A stretch of 34,570 bases of DNA from Hemicentrotus pulcherrimus (Eukaryota; Echinodermata; Echinoidea; Camarodonta; Strongylocentrotidae), in assembly GCA_003118195.1 (NCBI GenBank), contig BEXV01001546.1:69950-104519 (forward strand), read 5' to 3'. The notes beneath the pieces were generated by a model, which saw only the letters and a program-made list of their open reading frames with translations, searched no databases and was not told the origin of the DNA. Shown piece by piece: positions 1 through 12,700 of the stretch. The stretch's first letter is position 1; each line of letters starts with the position of its first letter. Made by a program: the position numbers and the translations under genes.

Positions 1-640
1 TCTGAAATTATTGTAAAATAAGTTTAAAGGGGGGGGGGGGGGGTGGGTGAGGTCCTGTTTTTTCATGACTTGTTTGAACGCCTCGAGCAAGCTTCGCCTG
101 GATTTCTCAAACTTTAAAAAGAACTCGTAAAATCTTTTTTTTAAACAAAAAAATCTCACTATCAGGCACCCCTGGATTAGTGTTAGAGTTAGCTATTAAA
201 GAAACTTGACTATTTTGATTTAATTAGATTTGTCAATGATTCATTTGTCAACCAAAGAACACTTGAGGGGTGTTTCACAAACATCCCAAGTCGAACTTGT
301 GTCTCTAAGTTGGACTTGAATATTATGGAGAGCCATTTCTAGCCTTAAAACTAAAAAAATTCAAAAGGAAAAATTCAAGTATTTCAGACTTTTTTTTATA
401 AATTCCACATCAAGAACATGAAATCTACTTGATGATAAAAAAATATGAATGATTTTAGTCAACATTTTATGCCTTTTAAAATAACTTCTACAAAATATTT
501 TCATAGATGGTAATAGCTTTCCATAATTTTAAAGTCCAACTTGAACTTAGAGATAAATTCAACTTAAGATCTTTGTGAAACACCCCCTGGTCATCTTTTA
601 TGTTGGGGTATTTTAAAATTGTTCCATCTTTTCATTCCAG
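1..640. other. Intron or upstream flank of URB2, with one MITE
   Basis: No coding sequence recognised. It holds a G-run (31-43) and the inverted-repeat element at 266-588. The first URB2 exon was sought here but no ATG followed by a donor in the required phase was found. Confidence 0.6.
266..588. mobile_element. MITE with ~70-bp terminal inverted repeats (family A)
   Basis: The left end GGGGTGTTTCACAAAC and the inverted right end GGGGGTGTTTCACAAAG begin arms that pair over about 70 bases (AAGTTGGACTT and TATGGAxAGC are shared). No coding capacity. A second copy, inverted, runs off the right edge of the window (34387-34570). Confidence 0.8.
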
Positions 641-791
641 GGTTGCACAAGAGGCTGAAAGACAACTCTGTACCCATCGCTGACCGGGTCAAGCTAGCAA
701 GATTTGGCTGGGTTTCTAACCACTGCTTTCTACCCAACAAGCATCAAGTCTTACTGGATTGGGTTTCCTTCAGGCTAGTTAACAGCGAGAA
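641..791 (+). CDS. URB2: URB2 exon a (first visible coding exon)
   Basis: Acceptor ttcattccag, donor gtaagt. It enters with two bases completing a split codon and leaves in phase 2. It begins LHKRLKDNSV and contains SNHCFLPNKHQVLLDW, the conserved N-terminal block of URB2. Human URB2 starts only a few residues before this block, so the ATG should be in a short upstream exon, which I could not find in 1-640. Confidence 0.9.
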
Positions 792-3700
792 GTAAGTGGA
801 TTGTTCAACATGAAGCATGTTCAAGAATTTTTTGTTATTTATCATCCGATTTTAAAGTTTTTAATTAGAATCCATATTTTCTCTCTGTACCGGCTTCCTA
901 GAGAATGTTCCTTATACATATTATAAAATCTTGTTTTCTTGATATAAAGTGGGAAAATTAAAAATGTATTATGCGATATCAGCAGGCATGATCATTTTCA
1001 TGTTGATATGTAGAGAAGAAATTTGTTTATCAAGTGGTCTGGTTTTGTAACAAAAATATTCTAAGCTTGAACTTGAAAAAAAAACCACATGAACAGCACA
1101 GATTCAAGGATTACTGAGGCAACGCAAGTTGTTACGGCTCTACTAGATGTGAGATCAGAAAAATATGAAGTGACATGACACATATCAAGTCAAATTTAAT
1201 GTTCAGACTTCCACAGTACTTGGTAATGTATGGGACTCTGAATGAACAAGTACTATTTACCTGGGACTTTCCAAAAATAATAAAATTGATAATATTGGTT
1301 ATTTCAATAGTGCACATACACTATGCAAGGTGCTCCAGTATTAACCTGGCTCTGCTAGGCTACCAAATTCCATTCTTACAGCATTAATGGAATTCATTAA
1401 TACCGGTACCCATTTAACACCTAGGTGGAGAGTGACAAATATGGGTTTATATCTTTCCAAATGACATTAGTGCCACAGCGGGACTGAAACTGTGAACCAT
1501 GTGATCCACAGTTTGAAGACATATCCACTAGACCAAGACAACTCTAAAATGCCAGGGGAAAAGGAAGATAAATCGTACAAAGACAATGTAGTATTTAAAA
1601 CTCAAATAACCCTGATATATATAAAATCATGTGTACGTCTTTGAACATTGTTTGTTATTTCATGTATTTGTAATCATTTTTTGTGTACAGGGCCTCTCAG
1701 AAAAACAGTATTAATACTGAGAGAGTTACCCTGTTTAAATAGAATAAATGAATGAATAAAATAACTTATTATTATGTCTTGATCCATAACAGAGATGGTA
1801 CCTCTGACACTGACGAGCAGTCACTATGGCTCTTCCTTCACGACGCCCTCAAAAGTCAAGAAATGTCAACAATCCAACGAGAAGGCAAACCGATATGTCT
1901 CCGTGGGAACCTTTGCTCTGTAAGTATCCTCTTTCCCCTCAAGAAGATTATTTTTATGAAGAAAATAATTTGATTTGATTGTGGTCGGGTACTTTAAGAG
2001 TCTCCAGATGTTTTGTATTCCATAATAATTAACTTTATTAGGAGACATTTTTATCTCTTGCAGTTGCAAATCAATAACAGTATTCTAACATATAGGTCAT
2101 AAAATGTGAGGTAAAAGTAGAAAAATCTATCACTTTCACTACATATGATCAATTCAATTCAGTTAAAATTCTATATCCAAATGATTAAAGACCACATTGA
2201 ACACATGAAAGATTTATTCTATGTACAATAATTACAGTTGATAATAAACCAGAAAATAACCCCTTTGAAACAGTCTGTAAATGGGTCCCATAAACAGAAC
2301 AAACTATACAAATTAAATTCATTATGTAACATTTTTCATCCCATATTGTCTTTCCATTCAAGGCCCTGCTATCCACCCTGTTGAAAGATGATGTTTCTGA
2401 CATTGTGATTGGCTGCTGTGATATGATACTGACCAATGAAAAGCTTCGCTTTGTACAGAACACCAAGTTTGAATCCCTGGTAAGTACGGACACTGATTTT
2501 CCGTTTAAAAAAAAGGCCTTTTCCGTATCATGAAAATCATGAATTCCGTTTCAGATGGGCTGCAAAACGGAAATTCTGTTTTGCCATAGACTTTGTACAC
2601 ATGAAAAAAATATAATTCTGTTTACATAAGATTTTCATTAAAACATGAACTTGTAGGGTACAAATGTTCTATTAAATCCGCCATTTTTGATAAGCCACTA
2701 ATAACCACTCAAGACCATACGGACGGGACTGGATAAACTTGATGCAAAATACTAGTGAAAATATAGACCCTAGCTAGGGTCTAGGCTAGACATACGAAAA
2801 ATTATTAAATGTTTAGATTTACCAACTTAAAATTAGAACTTAGACAAGCAGACTAAAGTTAGCGGAATGTGTCAGAACACGACATATTCCTGACGGAATG
2901 ATACAGTAGATCTAGTACTGACGTCGATGAAAACATTTCAGTCTTGGCTGTCATGTCAGCGATCCGCGATCGATTGATTTTAGGCGCACATGCCAGCCCC
3001 TTTTTTGAACTGTACAACAGCGTGTGTACAATATCGCCGCACTTAGCGCCCGCTGCTGGCATGTGTGTGCCTAGTATTACATCTACGTAATAGCGCCCCT
3101 AACAATCTCTATTGGTCCAGCGAAACAAAATGGCAGCGCCCTGTCTCCTAAGAATCTGACGAATATCGCTAAATATTCGGAATAATTAACCATGATTTTA
3201 GGCCCGATATTTTTTAACTGCATAACGAGTCACAACAATAGTGTAAGCTTTGCAATTTTCTACTTGAAAAATAAAAAGTTTTGATGTAAAAGGGGTTTTC
3301 CGTGATTTTCCGTTCAAAATTCCTTTTTCCGTTTCAAATGGTCATTTCCATGAATTCCGTCCGTTTTCCGTGATCGCGGAAAATCAGTGTCCCTAGGTAA
3401 GTGATAGTTCATTATTGATGAGGATCTACATAAGGGTCGTCATCATTTTTATAACAATTTATATTCAATTAATACAGAGACTGTTGAATGGTTTGTTTTT
3501 CCTGACTGCTAAGAAAGCTTGTGTATGCTTGTAAGTAAGCAACCAGGGAACTGATGGCTTAAAGCAGGACTGCACTACTTACGCCCTCTATATAGCAAAC
3601 AATGCCTAAGCGGTACCAGTTGGTCCCCCATGGTCCCCTTTTTCTTATGTTAATTGAGAGCTGATTTGATGAGATAACCACCTGTCAGTGGTCATGCAAG

Positions 3701-6700
3701 GAGTCTAATCCCTCCTGGCCAAACTAGTGCAGACAGGCTTTAAAGTCCTCTCCAAGGGACTCGGTAATGAGGATTAATGCCTTACCAGAGGGCACTAGTG
3801 CATCATCTTGGTTTTTAACTCTGGACCTCCCTGTTACTAGACCATCGCTCTACCACTCCTCATCCCCTGTGAATATGACTGTCATGAATTTAAAATGATA
3901 TTGTGTTCTATATGTAACAAATTGTGTCACTTTTCTTGTACAGGTTGCTATGACAGTTGCTTTGGTTGAGATGGCGAGTGCACAGCTGGAGGAGAACATT
4001 TGTTTAGATGAGCACCGGCAGCTTTTACGGGTCATGGGCAAGGCTTTGGCAAAATCTGCAAATCTCCTTCAACAACAACAGAATGGCAAGAAGGTAATAG
4101 ACATTACACATGAAATCCACAAAATGCTGTTATATTTTGAAGATAAGCTTGAGTTCTGGTAAAGATAGAAAATAAATTCTCACAGAATCCAACAAAACTT
4201 ACACTGAATGTTCAAGATGACAATAAATGAAATGTGCCAAACGATTTTGATAGAAAATTTATAGGGGCTGAGTAATGAGCTTAGAAGGATATTGGAATCA
4301 AGGTAAACAGGCTCGACACCATGTGCTCAACACAGGTCCCTGTTTGCAAATGAGAGCTGTGGCTTTCTTCAAAGATGATTTCCAGCAAGTTTTTGTGAGT
4401 TTGTTTTTAATTTACAGGTTCGAACAATCGATCAATTTACTGCAGGATAAACAATCCAGAATCGACATACGATGCCCATACCAGAGCTCAAGATTAGCTT
4501 TAATACAACATTATAACAGAAAGAACTTTTGTTACTGATCTTGTCAGCCTTGTATTGAGTTCTTTTGTCCTTTGAGTACTTAGTTTCCAGGGACCCTTTT
4601 CACAAAGCCTTTTTTCAATGACAGATGACAAAAATCAGTGACAAATCTGCTAATAACCAATCAGAAGCAAGGATTTCACTAGCTTGTAAAAAAACCTGTC
4701 ATTTGTCATGGATGACAAGTTTTGTGAAATGGGGCCAAGGTCAATCAGAAAGTAGAATATGAACTATTTGGAAGACATACACATTAATATATGCGGTTAA
4801 GTTTGAAGGATTCCTACAACTAAATGGCAATATTTCCGTAAATACGATTGATTTTGAAAATCAAATGAGCACTAAGAAAAAATTCTGAACAGCATTTTCT
4901 TATAAACAATTTATTCAGTGTTAGTAAGACTTACATTGCTATTACAGTGATTTTCCTTTACTAAACCTTTTCACAGGCCTATGGTCTCACAAGTGAACAG
5001 TTGATCCTCCCATGCCTAAACCTGTATTCAATACTCTCATCTCATCGCCATGGCAACAGAGAGTTGTGCGTAGCCAGCTTGAATGCACTGACAAGTTCAG
5101 TTCGAAGCCTCCTTTTTAGTCGGTTAGTATCATGAATTTAAGATTCATTGCAATCCTAGTTTTCAGTGTGATATGTCAGAATTTTTATATTTGTCAGTTA
5201 TGATTGATATTTCCATTGCCCCCAATCTTTCCTATTTTTGGAGGCAAGGTTCTAAAGTTTGGTCATCAACTAGTGTTATGAACCCTAGATTCTTCTGTTG
5301 TTTTTGTCAACAACTCCTGTGTATATGTTTAAAAGAAACAAGTCTATTTCCAAGTTTACCTTGAGAGATTCTTAGCTTTTGCAATGAAAGGTTGGCAAAT
5401 ATGTACTGTATTCCATAAATTTTCTTGATCTTAAATTTGCTCTAGTATTTCATCAAACATGTTTGGTTAGGCTTGCAATGGTGTTTTTGTTTAGGTTTAT
5501 AGTTATGGTCAGATATAACTTTCACATTCTTCTGACCTCCAGATAGGCTTTAGAGTTACTTTGGTGATCAAACCATGATCATTTAACATTTCTTCTTGGT
5601 ATTATTTTATGCAAAACCTCAGGTTAGGCTTCTGATTACTGGTAGGTTTGGGGTCAGGTGTAGTGATGTGTATAGGGACGAAGCTGGAAATTCAGAAGTG
5701 TCACTTTTCAACATCCATATCACTTTTCTAACATTCTACATTTCAGTGTTTGATTGTCTGTTTGATTTTACTTCTTCATTTTCAACATAATAGAAAGAAA
5801 AATACAAACTATACATGTATATATATTATTACTAAAAGTTAAAATACATATACAGTGTATATATAAACCACTCAAGGGGGAAAAAGTGGTCTTTGTAACA
5901 GCCTACAGGTGGTCTTTCTATATTGGTGGTCTCTAAAGCAGGTTTGACTCTATAATCATATCATAATCTAAATCAATTAGATAATTATACCTTTAAAAAA
6001 ACACTTAGTTGACAAATAATTTCAAAATTGAGTAATGCAACTGACCACCATCTTAAGCTAGAGCTTAAAAGTGATTGCGGCCTCAGGAAAGGAACCTATA
6101 TAAGCGACTAAACCTATAATATACAGTGTATATATTATAGGTGATGTTAGTCAATTCATAACAGTTACACCTAGACCCCAATAAGCAGTTGTGATGAGAA
6201 CCTTACAAATGAGTCCTGACCTTTTTTTTTTAAAACTGTATGATAATGTATTAGGAACATGGCTGAGGCATATAAGATGTACCTGATGTCAGAAGAGGGC
6301 GACAAACAAAAGAAAGATGGCAGAGTGCGGGCCGATGTAGTGGATAAATTCATGGACTTTTTACAATCCAAGGTATGTTGAATAGGGTTAGAATACATTT
6401 GAAAATTACACTCGTTCTGATTATTTTTTTAATATTTCAATAAAATTCTGTACATTTCTATGGAAGAAAACTGCTACACAAAAGATATTTTGTATAGCAG
6501 TCATGCAAAAATGCATAGCAAATTGCGATGTGATACCAGGAAAATTATTCCCTGGCAAGGGTCATTGTACATTGAGAGTCTCTTGCAGTACAATTGACAT
6601 CATGCAGGGGGATTACCCTCTATAAATTTTCAAAATTTCTACTGCATTGTATGAATCATACAGCTTTAACTTAGATGATGGATTTTCTGCAATTTTCAAT

Positions 6701-9700
6701 TTATATCTTTTCTTAAAAGGATGCTTCGTTGATGTCTTGATGTTATGAATTTTGTGAATTTTATGAGTGAAAATTAATTCTTTATCTGCTTTTTCTTTTC
6801 TTTGATGAAGTATAAAGGCTAACTTGAAGATGAATATGCTATTCATATACTTGTTTTGATAATAATGTTGTTTCAGTTAAAGCTCTATCTACTGAATATG
6901 AAATCCAACTCTAAGAGTATATTGATTGATGAATAAAAACAGACCAAGGTATACCTTTTTTTATTTGAACACTTTCTTTGCCTGTATGCAGTCCGGAGAA
7001 GCTAGCACCAACTGCGGATTCCCAGTGATCTACTCTGCTTTCCTCAATAGTTTCAAGTTAGTAAATCTTTTAAAATCTAACACCGTACAGTAGAATTGAT
7101 TGGTAATAAGCTTAAATACCAATGGAAAGCTTTGAAAATGTTCCTTTTTAGTTAGCAAAATTTTGCTTACCGGTATAACAAAATTTGATTGGTTTGAGTA
7201 TTAAAAACAATGATAACAAAGTGTCTGTAGCGAGAAGGGCGTTCACTCTGTGTTAGAGTATATGAGTTAATGCCCATCTAGCTTTAAAAAAATGAAAGTG
7301 TTACGTCCAGGGATTTATTTAAAGCTTATCTGCCATAGTTTACAGGAGGGATTAGAGCACCCTGCAAGGTCACTGGACAGGTGGTTATCTCATCAACTCA
7401 GCTCTAAGTTAACATAAGAAAAAGAGGATCATGGGGGACCAATGGTCACTGATTAGGCACTGTTTGTTATATAGAGGGCGCAAGTAGCTACAACTAGTGC
7501 AGTGGGCCTTTAAGGACATTATTTTGTATTGCTGAACAGGAAAAAGTTTCATTAGGCCTACACAAGACCAACACCAAACTGAATGGCCAAAAAATGTTTG
7601 ATAATTATCAGTGGGTTTGCAGTCGGTTTGGTGATGGAACTCTGGATGTTAGGAAATATGGAGCAATATATAAAAATCGAAATGCTGGATTCATAGAAAA
7701 TACTATGACCACAATCATAGAGTCAGAGTTATGCAGCAGGGTTATTCGCTCCCAAGAACTGCTGGCTGCCGTCAGTTTCCACAACCCACTTTTTCATGTC
7801 ACATCTGTCCCTGTGAAACATTGAAGAGTGCATAAGCATGTGTTTTGGGATCATCTTCCCCATTTTTACTAACAATCTAGGCCTAGCCCCGATCTGACAT
7901 TTGCAATGCTGCAGAAGATGTGCAGTCTGATGGATTTAAAGACCGGCGATCAACCCTCGGGCAGCTTTGATGATGCTTCTTGGGATCGGAAACTCTGTAC
8001 GATGGAAGCACTCCTCAAATTGGCCACTTCTCACAAGTGCTATGCTGTAAGTTTGATAATAATCCTGCACACTGTACATGTGTGGTGATCATAAAAGCAG
8101 TTATTTGAACATGTAACAAATTACACATCTATATACTATCTCACTTTATTTCTTCCCATTATTTCTTTTAACATTTTGCATACCAGATGCTCTGGTGAAA
8201 GTTCTTTTTTATTTGTTATACATATGTTTGAAATTCAAACTTTTGATCTCAATGCACAAATCTTAACCTCAACATTTTTTAGCTGTTCACCTACAGCCTT
8301 CGTCAGCGATATGACCTGACTTGACCTTTCTGAAGTGATGGACAATAACCAAAATTGCTATGAGTACCTTTAGGTCTATGAGAAGAAGTCTTATATGTAT
8401 TTCTGCTAACTTGTTTTGCAGATGAATATGTACAAATTCGTAGTGTTTTTAAAATGTTTTTTTTTCTCATTTATCAGGCAGTGGAGGAAGAAACAGAGAG
8501 GACCAAGAAAATGGAATGGTTCAAAGAGATTGTCTCGCATCTCATGGCTCATAAAAGGTAATTATTTTATCTTCTTCATATATGGTTTATTTTACCTGAC
8601 TGCTAAGAAAACATGTGTATGCTTGTGAGTATAAAGCAACTAGGGGGCTTACAGCCTGAAGTCCTGTCCAAAAGACTTGTTGAAGTGTATTAGTGCCTTA
8701 CCTAAGGGCACGACTGCATCTGCTTGGTTTTAAAAACCAGACCTGCCGGTTACAAGACCACTGCTTAACCACTGAGCCAAAGGGCCTTCTCAATATATGG
8801 TTATTCTACTTTACAGACTTTATCAATATAAGTTTCATAATCAAGATGAAATTCCAGTCAGGATATGGCTATATTAGAGAGGAGAGAGAGATTACAAGGA
8901 TCTACGACTTGTAGTTGCATGTATGAGGGAGGATGAGTAGTTATTAGCATACATGTATACAGGATCACATGCACAAAATTTAACTCCAAGTTTAAATGCT
9001 GCCTTTGTTATGAAATCTCTTATTTTATTCCACTTGGTTCAAATCTCAACTATTTTAACACCTCAAAGAGATGTGGGATGTAGTTTTATGACCTTTGTCA
9101 ATCTATGTTCATTTAGGTGCTGAATCCAAGTGATGTGTTCGCAGGGATGTTGTAATCTGTAGAAGTGTGGTGAAGCAAGTGGATAAGTCCCCCGACTGTG
9201 AACCACAAGGTCCAAGGTTCAAATCCTTGTCACAGTGCTAAGTCATCGGCAAGACATTAATCTATATATGCCACACTCGTCCCAGGTAATAAAGCAGTCT
9301 ACTAAAGCTGCTGTAAAAATGATGTGGCACTAGAAATAGCAATGCCTCAGACTTGAGCTCTTTATAAGCACCCACTATTATTCATTTATCATTGTCATAT
9401 TTTCTCTCTTTAAACAGGCTCCACCCTTCTTGGTATGGCTGCTTGGACATTGTCTTCTCATTGGATCACAACATCTTAGCAACCAGGATGCAGGAGGTGT
9501 GGCCTTGTCTCCTAGCAACCAATGTCAACAGTGCTTCCATGGCAACACCAATGCAAGAGCAAGATGATGTTGATGATGATGATGCTGCTGCTGCCAAAGT
9601 GGGAGAGTCGAGAGATGCTTTCTTAAAGTCAGTGATGGAAACGTACACCAAACTGAGACAGGTGGGTCAGAAAACATGAAAACTCTCAAGGAGTACCCCT

Positions 9701-12700
9701 TGTAGTAGGGTATGTGCAGAAGGTGACAGAAGGAAGAAACAAAGAATAGATAATGGAAAGATAGAAGAGATATGGAAGATGGAAAAACAATAAAATAAGT
9801 AAAANCAAGGTTCAAATCCTTGTCACAGTGCTAAGTCATCGGCAAGACATAAATCTATATATGCCACACTCGTCCCAGGTGATAAAGCAGCCTACTAAAG
9901 CTGCTGTAAAAATGATGTGGCACTAGAAATAGCAATGCCTCAGACTTGAGCTCTTTATAAGCACCCACTATTATTCATTTATCATTGTCATATTTTCTCT
10001 CTTTAAACAGGCTCCACCCTTCTTGGTATGGCTGCTTGGACATTGTCTTCTCATTGGATCACAACATCTTAGCAACCAGGATGCAGGAGGTGTGGACTTG
10101 TCTCCTAGCAACCAATGTCAACAGTGCTTCCATGGCAACACCAATGCAAGAGCAAGATGATGTTGATGATGATGATGCTGCTGCTGCTGCCAAAGTGGGA
10201 GAGTCGAGAGATGCTTTCTTAAAGTCAGTGATGGAAACGTACACCAAACTGAGACAGGTGGGTCAGAAAACATGAAAACTCTCAAGGAGTACCCCTTGTA
10301 GTAGGGTATGTGCAGAAGGTGACAGAAGGAAGAAACAAAGAATAGATAATGGAAAGATAGAAGAGATATGGAAGATGGAAAAACAATAAAATAAGTAAAA
10401 TGATAGAAGGAAACCAAAGAATAACATGACGAAAGATAGAAGAAAAAAATGATAGAATAATCAAAGAAGAATAACATAAAAAGTGAAAGAAGGGAAGAAA
10501 AGACTAACATAAGGAAAGGCCGAGAGAGAAATTGATAAATAATAGAAAATTAAAAGATAGAAGAGAAGATGAAAGATGGAACACAATTAGAAAAACCGAA
10601 AAAGAAAATGATAGAATGACAAAAAATTAACAAAAACATAGCAGAAGATTAGGCACTCTGTGTGGTTTTAAATTCTGCGCGAAACCAGAGGTAAACAGAG
10701 GTGTCGTGTTCTAATCACTCGACTGAGAATCAAAGTTTGTCAGGTCAATCCCAGGGGTAGCTGCTAAATTGTAACCTGTTGATAAATACTCCATCAATTG
10801 CCCCTCTGCTGAAAATCTATGTTCCTGTGTCAACTCTTGGATTGCTACAGGGTCATTAATCCTTATATTTTCCTTTATTGATTTCTCTTCCATTCAGATT
10901 GATAGACTGACCAAAGTTCTGCTGTCATCCATTCTAACAAAGAAGGAGTTTTAATCTTCGATTCAGCTGCCAGCAAGCTTCCTCACAAGGTATAGTTTCA
11001 TGTTATGGTCTGGTGGTTTTAACAATTGACTTGAGGTGTGCAGGTTGTGGGTTTGAGCCCCAGCATGCTGCTTGTATAAATTGTGTTATTTGGCTCAACG
11101 TTAATCTACTTGTGACATTCTAGATCCAAGAGTAGTAATTGTGTACTTGATAACGAGAAATCCCTTAAATTAATGTCGATACCTTTACAAACTTGACATT
11201 TGAGATCCGCTATTATGAAGCTGAGTTTACAGTATGAACAATTGTTAAAGCTTATTCTTTTTGATCTTGTTTTGGGGGTTTATTTGATTGTTTTGTGTGT
11301 AACAGGCTTTTTTTCTGGAGACCCTTTATTGATTACACACAGTGAGATTAGTGAGAAGTAATTAAGGGACTTGATAGATACATTGTTTAATCTAATTGGT
11401 CACATATTTGCAGAAGGTTGATAACTGTAAGTGCGAACATGACACTGAATCGCTTTTCTTTGCAGCTTTGGGGCAGCAGTGGAGTCGCTCACACCAGGCT
11501 CAACAGTTGCATTGTGGGACATTATCATGAGTGACATCATGACCAATCACCTACCAGCCGTCATGCATCACACGTCTCAGTCATCAGTCGACCCTCCACC
11601 AACTAAGAAGAAAAGGAAAGATAACAAACAGGTAGCTGGAGTAAACGGTGATGCCGCCGCCCGATTCGAAGTAGCTGCTACGGTGCTCCACACCTTCCTC
11701 ATGAATTCCAAGATGGCCGAAGCTGCAGAGGTTGGGCAGGTCAAAGGTCAAGTGATGAAGCTCTTGGACATGATGGCAGATGATGTGCTGAAGCCTCTTC
11801 TTGGAATCTTTTCACATGAGAACCAGGTACAAATTCATTGTATCTCTTCATTATGTCACCACCAATGAAATTGGATTGGATTAAATTATTCTTTAAACTT
11901 TGTTTCAAATTTAAAATGAAAAGAATACAGATTTTTGTATAGCTTCTCTAGTATTGAAAAATTGTTATTAAAAGGAGGAAAATGAACTTTCAAATGTTAT
12001 ATATAATCAAGAATGACAAAAGAAAAGTCATGTTAATATTATATACTTTATTTCATCTTGAATATTTTTAATAAGAGCTATTTTTTGTTGTTGTGGAAAA
12101 CATGCATTTTGATAATGCTCTGTTTCTGTATCTTCTCTCAAACCCCAGAGCCTTGCATTCTCAACCCTTCTACTTTGCTATGGGTGGGGTGAGCTTCATC
12201 TAATGCTGAGACAGCACACAAACCTTATGGAGAGAGTGCCCCTCCCAACATTAAACACCCCTATGAAGAATGGAGATGTCCATTACCTCCACACATATTC
12301 CCATGCTTCTGATTGGCTGAGAGTTANNNNNNNNNNNNNNNNNNNNNNNNNNNNNNNNNNNNNNNNNNNNNNNNNNNNNNNNNNNNNNNNNNNNNNNNNN
12401 NNNNNNNNNNNNNNNNNNNNNNNNNNNNNNNNNNNNNNNNNNNNNNNNNNNNNNNNNNNNNNNNNNNNNNNNNNNNNNNNNNNNNNNNNNNNNNNNNNNN
12501 NNNNNNNNNNNNNNNNNNNNNNNNNNNNNNNNNNNNNNNNNNNNNNNNNNNNNNNNNNNNNNNNNNNNNNNNNNNNNNNNNNNNNNNNNNNNNNNNNNNN
12601 NNNNNNNNNNNNNNNNNNNNNNNNNNNNNNNNNNNNNNNNNNNNNNNNNNNNNNNNNNNNNNNNNNNNNNNNNNNNNNNNNNNNNNNNNNNNNNNNNNNN

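Noticed and set aside
1175..1387. 70-codon open frame in the first URB2 intron
   Set aside because: Exons at 641 and 1793 join in phase without it and no resemblance to URB2 is seen.
4275..4538. Open frame and a tttacag acceptor at 4417 as a possible URB2 exon
   Set aside because: The required phase 0 frame from 4418 hits TAA after ten codons, and exon d joins directly to 4977 in phase.
7594..7824. 76-codon open frame MFDNYQWVCSRFGDGTLD...
   Set aside because: It lies in the URB2 intron between 7056 and 7881, does not fit URB2, and URB2 joins in phase without it. No family recognised.
10948..10966. A tiny intron (GTTTTAATC...TTCAG) that would remove the in-frame TAA
   Set aside because: At 19 bases it is too short for known splicing, and removal would change the frame.
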